From: JANSWP01 sp041941305
Lineage (GTDB): Bacteria > Bacteroidota > Bacteroidia > Chitinophagales > Saprospiraceae
NCBI GenBank assembly: GCA_041941305.1
Contig: JBGTQJ010000064.1
Span: 1-54,602, forward strand
Direction of reading: 5' to 3'
DNA length: 54,602 bases
Shown here: positions 51,130-54,602 of the stretch, piece by piece
How the letters are laid out: every line of letters begins with the position of its first letter
Position numbering within the stretch: position 1 is the stretch's first letter
Notes under the pieces: generated by a model
Seen by the model: only the letters and a program-made list of their open reading frames with translations
What the model was told of the DNA's origin: nothing
Database searches by the model: none
Program-made: the position numbers and the translations under genes

Positions 51130-51714
51130 TTAACCTTTCTTGGCTACTGGCTTCTTTTCTTTTACGAATTTAATTTCTTTTATGCTTCCCCTTCCAATTA
51201 AGGATTTATATCTATCAATTACTATTCTTGAGTAATAGTCATCTAGTTCGCTTTCAAACTCGATGTCAATTGGTGTAAAATTATCTATTTCAATTATCGC
51301 AACTTCATGAAAATCGAATTCAGGATTTGATATATTTTCAGCTAATTGATATACCTTTTCTTTTTCAATTTGCAATTCGAAAAATATTTCGTTATTAAAT
51401 TCATTTATCCGAAATGCACAAAAATAGGCGCTGTCTTTTCTATAAATTTGATAATCATAAAATTCTTTGATTGTGAATTTCCCGCTCTTGCTTTCCAGAT
51501 AATCTTGCAATTGATATAAATAATCGTATTCAAAGTCTTCCCAGTCTTTTTCAGATTGAAAATTTTCGGACATTGCATCGTAAAGACTGTCTATTGCAAT
51601 TTTTCTCTTCTCATTCCTTATCTCCCAATCAGATTTTTCATTTTTATTGGTTCCTTGTTCGCACGATAGCATGGACAATACTAGAATTGCCAAGATTAGG
51701 AATAATTTATCCAT
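51130..51714 (-). CDS. Hypothetical lipoprotein
   Basis: I start at the internal ATG at 51714, which gives a clean signal MDKLFLILAILVLSMLSC with lipobox Cys18. The longer frame to 51768 would put hydrophilic residues first. The ~194-residue product is rich in Glu, Asp, Tyr and Phe and has a beta-rich centre (YDYQIYRKDSAYFCAFRINE, NNEIFFELQIEKEKVYQLAE). No family recognised. A large hairpin lies just upstream. Confidence 0.6.
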   Translation of the reverse strand: MDKLFLILAILVLSMLSCEQGTNKNEKSDWEIRNEKRKIAIDSLYDAMSENFQSEKDWEDFEYDYLYQLQDYLESKSGKFTIKEFYDYQIYRKDSAYFCAFRINEFNNEIFFELQIEKEKVYQLAENISNPEFDFHEVAIIEIDNFTPIDIEFESELDDYYSRIVIDRYKSLIGRGSIKEIKFVKEKKPVAKKG

Positions 51715-51744
51715 ACTCCTTATATTTCTTTTGCTTACTGCCAA

Positions 51745-51800
51745 CAATCTGTCTACCTCCTTGTACAAGCTTTTGAGAGTACAGGGAGGTAGGCAGATTG
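51745..51800. terminator. Long perfect-arm hairpin between two lipoprotein/T9SS genes
   Basis: The 22-base arms caatctgtctacctccttgt(ac) and their complement enclose a short loop, with two mismatches. It sits between the truncated T9SS gene and the lipoprotein gene on the minus strand. No T-run follows, so it may be an mRNA end structure or a repeat rather than a classical terminator. Confidence 0.5.
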
Positions 51801-51811
51801 CTTTATAGTAT

Positions 51812-52480
51812 TTATCGCTTAATTAATTTCTTTGTAATAACCTTTCCATTTTTTGTCCTAATTACCACGTAGATTAAACCAGGATTGAATGCTGATAAAC
51901 TTATTTTTTGCCCAAAGAATTCATTTTCTGTTCTAATTAGTAGCCCTTCGGAATTATAGTATTCTATGCTTTTAATAAAATTTCGATTATCAGGCATTTC
52001 AAGGTGTACGATGTCATCAAATGGATTCGGGTATAATTTTATTTGAATTGCTTCTTCAATTTCATCATTATCCAGAAGAGGCCCCTGACATGGCGCAGGC
52101 TCTTCACAATAAACATAATGATAATCGGGAAATCCGCTTTCATCAAAATGACAGAGCAGCGCATCTCCAAGATTGCCTGCTGACCAGGATATAAAACTAT
52201 AAAATGGATTTGCAATATTACCAATGCCTTCAACCCAGATTATTTGGGCGCAACCGGGGCAATTGACATGCGATAGATAAAATACTTTAGGTGTGTCCAT
52301 ATAAACTTCCGGTGGTGAAAAACATGGAGCATATTGTGGTAAATGAGCAGCAATACTGTCGACGACCATTTCAAACTGATAATACTGAAACGTACTGCTT
52401 ATGGTATCTCCCGCTTTCATTGAAAAATCGTATATCATTATCTCTGTGGTGTCATTATAATGAAAGTAGACTTGTTGCAA
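51812..52480 (-). pseudogene. 5'-truncated T9SS sorting-domain protein
   Basis: The 222-codon frame opens right after a stop with a TTG and has no signal peptide. The first ATG is 14 codons in. The C-terminal ~75 residues are a complete type A T9SS sorting domain (KLYPNPFDDIVHLEMPD ... GLIYVVIRTKNGKVITKKLIKR). The middle has a Cys-rich stretch (LSHVNCPGCAQIIWVEGIGN). A T9SS cargo protein must carry a Sec signal, so this one cannot be exported as it stands. It is probably a gene that has lost its 5' end. Confidence 0.65.
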
Positions 52481-52634
52481 TTCCTAATTCTTTTATATTT
52501 ATAATGTTTGGCTTTTGATTTACCATCTCTAAGGTGGGCTTTCAATTCGCGATAATGTGTATGTTCGTTTTACTTTTACTTGTGTCTAGAAATGATCTGC
52601 ACAATTCAACATTTTTCAACTGAGATCAATTTTA

Positions 52635-52745
52635 TCACCTTCCAACAGTCACTTTCCTGATTGTTGTTCCCTCATTCGTTTCAATGGCAATAAAATATAC
52701 GCCAAAAGGAAGATTAGCGAAAAAAGAAGCAGCTAAAAATTAAAG
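52635..52745 (-). pseudogene. Tail of another T9SS sorting-domain gene
   Basis: On the minus strand, ANLPFGVYFIAIETNEGTT then IRKVTVGR-stop is the last part of a type A T9SS sorting domain (GVYF...G....KV). Everything before it is lost. Together with the truncated gene at 51812-52480, it shows that T9SS cargo genes here have decayed. The rest of the 52481-52788 gap contains nothing that I can support. Confidence 0.6.
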
Positions 52746-52788
52746 AAAATTTTGTTCAGGCACTTTCTTATCAATTCGATAGATCTAT

Positions 52789-53388
52789 TTACATATCAAT
52801 CGGCGATATTGGAGCTGGTACAACATTCTTGACAGGTTTAATACTTTTCAGATACTTAAATATGGCCAGAACGTCCTCTTCTTTCATATCCCTGTAGTTT
52901 TCTACAGGCATTGGAGGCAATAACATACGACCATTATCTAAGCCTTTGAATTTACCCTGTGTAAATGCTTTTATGAATTGTTCTTCTGACCAATTGCCAA
53001 TACCTGTTTCATCAGGTGTTATATTTCCGGCAAAGGATATTCCCCATGGCCCTGCTGCGGCTGTTAAATCTGGATAGAACATAGCAAAGCCTTTCTTTAT
53101 TAAAGTATCCTTAAATTCAATAATTGGTCTGTCAGCTGGAAAGCCTGACAACATTAATTCAGGAATTATTTCTGGACCATTCGGGCCAAATCTTTTAGGG
53201 GAATGGCAATCGTTGCAAGCCATAATTCTTACGAGATACGCTCCGTGCTTAATCACATCCTCCGGGGTTGAATTATTTGTGGCATTAGAATCAGTTGATG
53301 ATTGTTGGCTATTGTCACAGGAAGAAATGCTTATGATACCAATGGACATAATTAAGAACAAGACAAAAAAGTTGGTTTTATTCATCAT
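52789..53388 (-). CDS. Mono-haem cytochrome c lipoprotein
   Basis: The 199-residue protein has a lipobox (ISISSC, Cys24), a linker rich in Ser, Asn and Thr, and a cytochrome c domain with one haem-binding CNDCH site (58-62). The likely axial Met lies in LLPPMPVENYRDM. The tail LAIFKYLKSIKPVKNVVPAP is typical of this family. It probably carries electrons in the periplasm from a membrane or outer-membrane anchor. No oxidase or dehydrogenase gene is nearby to name a partner. Confidence 0.85.
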   Translation of the reverse strand: MMNKTNFFVLFLIMSIGIISISSCDNSQQSSTDSNATNNSTPEDVIKHGAYLVRIMACNDCHSPKRFGPNGPEIIPELMLSGFPADRPIIEFKDTLIKKGFAMFYPDLTAAAGPWGISFAGNITPDETGIGNWSEEQFIKAFTQGKFKGLDNGRMLLPPMPVENYRDMKEEDVLAIFKYLKSIKPVKNVVPAPISPIDM

Positions 53389-53547
53389 GTTAAAGTTTTA
53401 ATGGTTAGGACTATTTCAATTATTTTTTATTCATTTTTTTGGCAAAGTTTACTAAACTTCAAAAGTCTTACTAAACTTGTTATCATTCTCCTTCAAAAAT
53501 AAAACTTTTAAACTTTATTCCAAGATGGTTTTTATAAGAAAAGATTA

Positions 53548-53739
53548 ATGTTTCTAAGGCTGTTAACTTCTTATTCTATTACAAATTGGGCACAGAACCA
53601 GGTAGGGATTGATATTGATGGAAAAGCGGAAGTTGAGAACTCTGGTCTTTCTGCTTCACTTTTTTCTGATGGTACCTATAAGTCAGAATCAATTAAACGA
53701 CCTTGGACTTCTTTGGTCAATTTACACTTTTTGCACTGA
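53548..53739 (+). pseudogene. Possible remnant of a secreted structural protein
   Basis: The + strand frame contains NWAQNQVGIDIDGKAEVENSG, then LSASLFSDGTYKSES, which resembles the start of the mature part of secreted tail-fibre-like proteins (AQ-xVGIxxxGxAxVEN). The signal segment is degenerate and the frame runs into the 3' end of the opposite-strand gene. It is either a remnant or a chance frame. Confidence 0.25.
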
Positions 53740-54404
53740 TAGATATCGACGTGGTAAGTTTCATAGGCGGTCTTGATATATTCAAACCAGTTGATAATTT
53801 CTCTATAATTCTTAGTTTCAGTGTCTGTTGTAGTTCCAGTTAGTATCCAATGGTGGCTATTGTTTTTGCATTGCAATTCAATATTGATAGCATTACATTT
53901 TTTGCACTTGCAACCATCCCAATCGTGTTGTTCATTCCTGTACTTTTTGCATTTTTTGCATAAACAACCATCCCAGGTGTGCTGTTCGTCTCTGTTCCTT
54001 TTACATGTTTCACATTGGCATCCATCCCAGGTGTGTTGTTCATTTCTGGTCTTGTTACATTTTTTGCATAAACAACCATCCCAGCTGTGTTGTTCGTCTC
54101 TTTTCTTGTTACAGCGCTTGCAGCTACAGCCATCCCAATCGTGAAATTGATCCCTTTGTTCTCCACATCTTCGGCAAGTACAAGCATCCCAGTCATGCCT
54201 TGTTATATTGCAGTTCCAGCATTTGCAGGATCTGTTGGTGTCTTTAGAGAATAAAGAAAAATAGGTTCCATCCCAATTGTGTTTCCCTATTTTGCATCGA
54301 ACGAAAAATTCGTAGATGATGAGAATCAAAAACAACGCGCCAAAAGAAAAGAAGGCCTTAATGAAGGTAGCTTGTGAAATTAGGAAGGCTTGAAATTCAT
54401 ACAT
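53676..54404 (-). CDS. Membrane protein with six Cys3His repeats
   Basis: The 242-residue protein has one N-terminal membrane helix (about 17-36). Six contiguous 18-residue repeats follow, encoded by a 54-bp period (53874-54197), of the form H-x-W-D-(G/A)-C-x-C-x2-C-x7. Examples are HDWDGCSCKRCNKKRDEQ and HTWDGCLCKKCKKYRNEQ. Before them a degenerate copy (CKCWNCNITR) and after them a C-terminal domain with a CKKCKL site are also visible. Each repeat can offer three Cys plus the next repeat's His as a zinc ligand set. DNA-, RNA- or protein-binding at the membrane is possible. I do not recognise the array as a named family beyond zinc-ribbon-like, so the function is open. Confidence 0.7.
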   Translation of the reverse strand: MYEFQAFLISQATFIKAFFSFGALFLILIIYEFFVRCKIGKHNWDGTYFSLFSKDTNRSCKCWNCNITRHDWDACTCRRCGEQRDQFHDWDGCSCKRCNKKRDEQHSWDGCLCKKCNKTRNEQHTWDGCQCETCKRNRDEQHTWDGCLCKKCKKYRNEQHDWDGCKCKKCNAINIELQCKNNSHHWILTGTTTDTETKNYREIINWFEYIKTAYETYHVDIYQCKKCKLTKEVQGRLIDSDL

Positions 54405-54459
54405 GGTTTTTGTTTTTTAATTTAGTGTCCAAATAGGTATTTCAGAACCTGCAAAAAGA

Positions 54460-54540
54460 TCATTTTTTGGGTAAGTAGTAGAGAAGAAATACTCCTAACA
54501 TAAGTATGATATAAAGTGGAAATACACGGGTTTTGAACAT
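54460..54540 (-). other. Very short hydrophobic open frame at the right edge
   Basis: A 26-codon frame (MFKTRVFPLYIILMLGVFLL...) precedes the Cys3His repeat gene. One base less in an A-run at 54463-54468 would join it to a further stretch ending EIPIWTLN-stop, giving about 40 residues. It may be a broken small membrane protein. The remaining 54541-54602 shows nothing that I can support. Confidence 0.25.
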
Positions 54541-54602
54541 ACAAGTCACAGCAATTCTCGCTATTAGCGAAAAAACTATATGACTGGTAAAATCGCCAGT
54601 CT

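Noticed and set aside
53821..54247. Open frames on both strands over the Cys3His repeat array
   Set aside because: They follow the 54-bp periodicity of the real minus-strand gene and appear in several frames at once, which is a repeat artefact.
37550..54404. Complete defence or phage-satellite operon after ssrA
   Set aside because: Only one nuclease-like gene and one ATPase of unclear role are present. No integrase, capsid, methyltransferase, reverse transcriptase or toxin-antitoxin pair could be supported.

Overview
The window looks like a chromosomal segment of an AT-rich member of the Bacteroidota, most likely class Saprospiria (the phylum is well supported, the class is inference). The evidence is a hybrid two-component system that fuses a periplasmic propeller, a kinase, a receiver and an AraC domain; several proteins with type IX secretion (T9SS) C-terminal sorting domains; DUF4199 and DUF4241 families; promoter-like TAnnTTTG boxes; and a tmRNA whose tag ends in YAMAA. 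No phage structural genes, integrase, transposase, CRISPR array or rRNA were found.

Region 1 (1-20,000, all + strand) is a surface-protein locus. A hybrid two-component regulator and a stand-alone AraC DNA-binding domain are followed by a secreted S74-chaperone tail-fibre-like protein, a giant 2,921-aa mosaic T9SS adhesin, an 818-aa secreted protein and a 362-aa T9SS protein. The giant protein and the 818-aa protein share an apparently unnamed repeated module.

Region 2 (20,000-36,300) is a mosaic of housekeeping and metabolic genes: thymidylate kinase, a TPR protein, a YdeI/DUF1905 protein with an alpha/beta hydrolase, a TrmH-type RNA methyltransferase, alanine dehydrogenase, a second alpha/beta hydrolase, DUF4199 and membrane LuxR-type proteins, MltA, a DUF1330 protein, and an S9 peptidase followed by a class III cyclase gene that is split by one in-frame TAA. 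Its intergenic spaces hold several palindromic and tandem-repeat elements, and one of these abuts a truncated outer-membrane barrel pseudogene.

Region 3 (36,300-54,602) begins with ssrA (tmRNA) and is then almost entirely minus-strand. It is AT-rich and full of lipoproteins and small membrane proteins of unknown function. It also carries a DUF3883/ScoMcrA-like candidate nuclease, a DUF4241 protein, a leucine-rich-repeat lipoprotein, an AAA ATPase fused to a nuclease-like domain (+ strand), a cyclase-TolB-TPR protein, a mono-haem cytochrome c lipoprotein and a membrane protein with six 18-residue Cys3His repeats. Several gene remnants (metallophosphatase, T9SS tails, other fragments) mark this stretch as accessory and decaying. 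A 13-bp copy of the ssrA 3' end lies 7.4 kb downstream of ssrA, so part of the region could be an island inserted at ssrA.

The strongest leads are: (a) a three-copy family of ~160-bp palindromic elements, (b) the nonsense codon between the two metal-binding Asp residues of the cyclase, (c) the repeat array that occupies the expected ssrA promoter position together with the possible att duplication, (d) the Cys3His repeat protein, and (e) the solitary ScoMcrA-N/DUF3883 nuclease.
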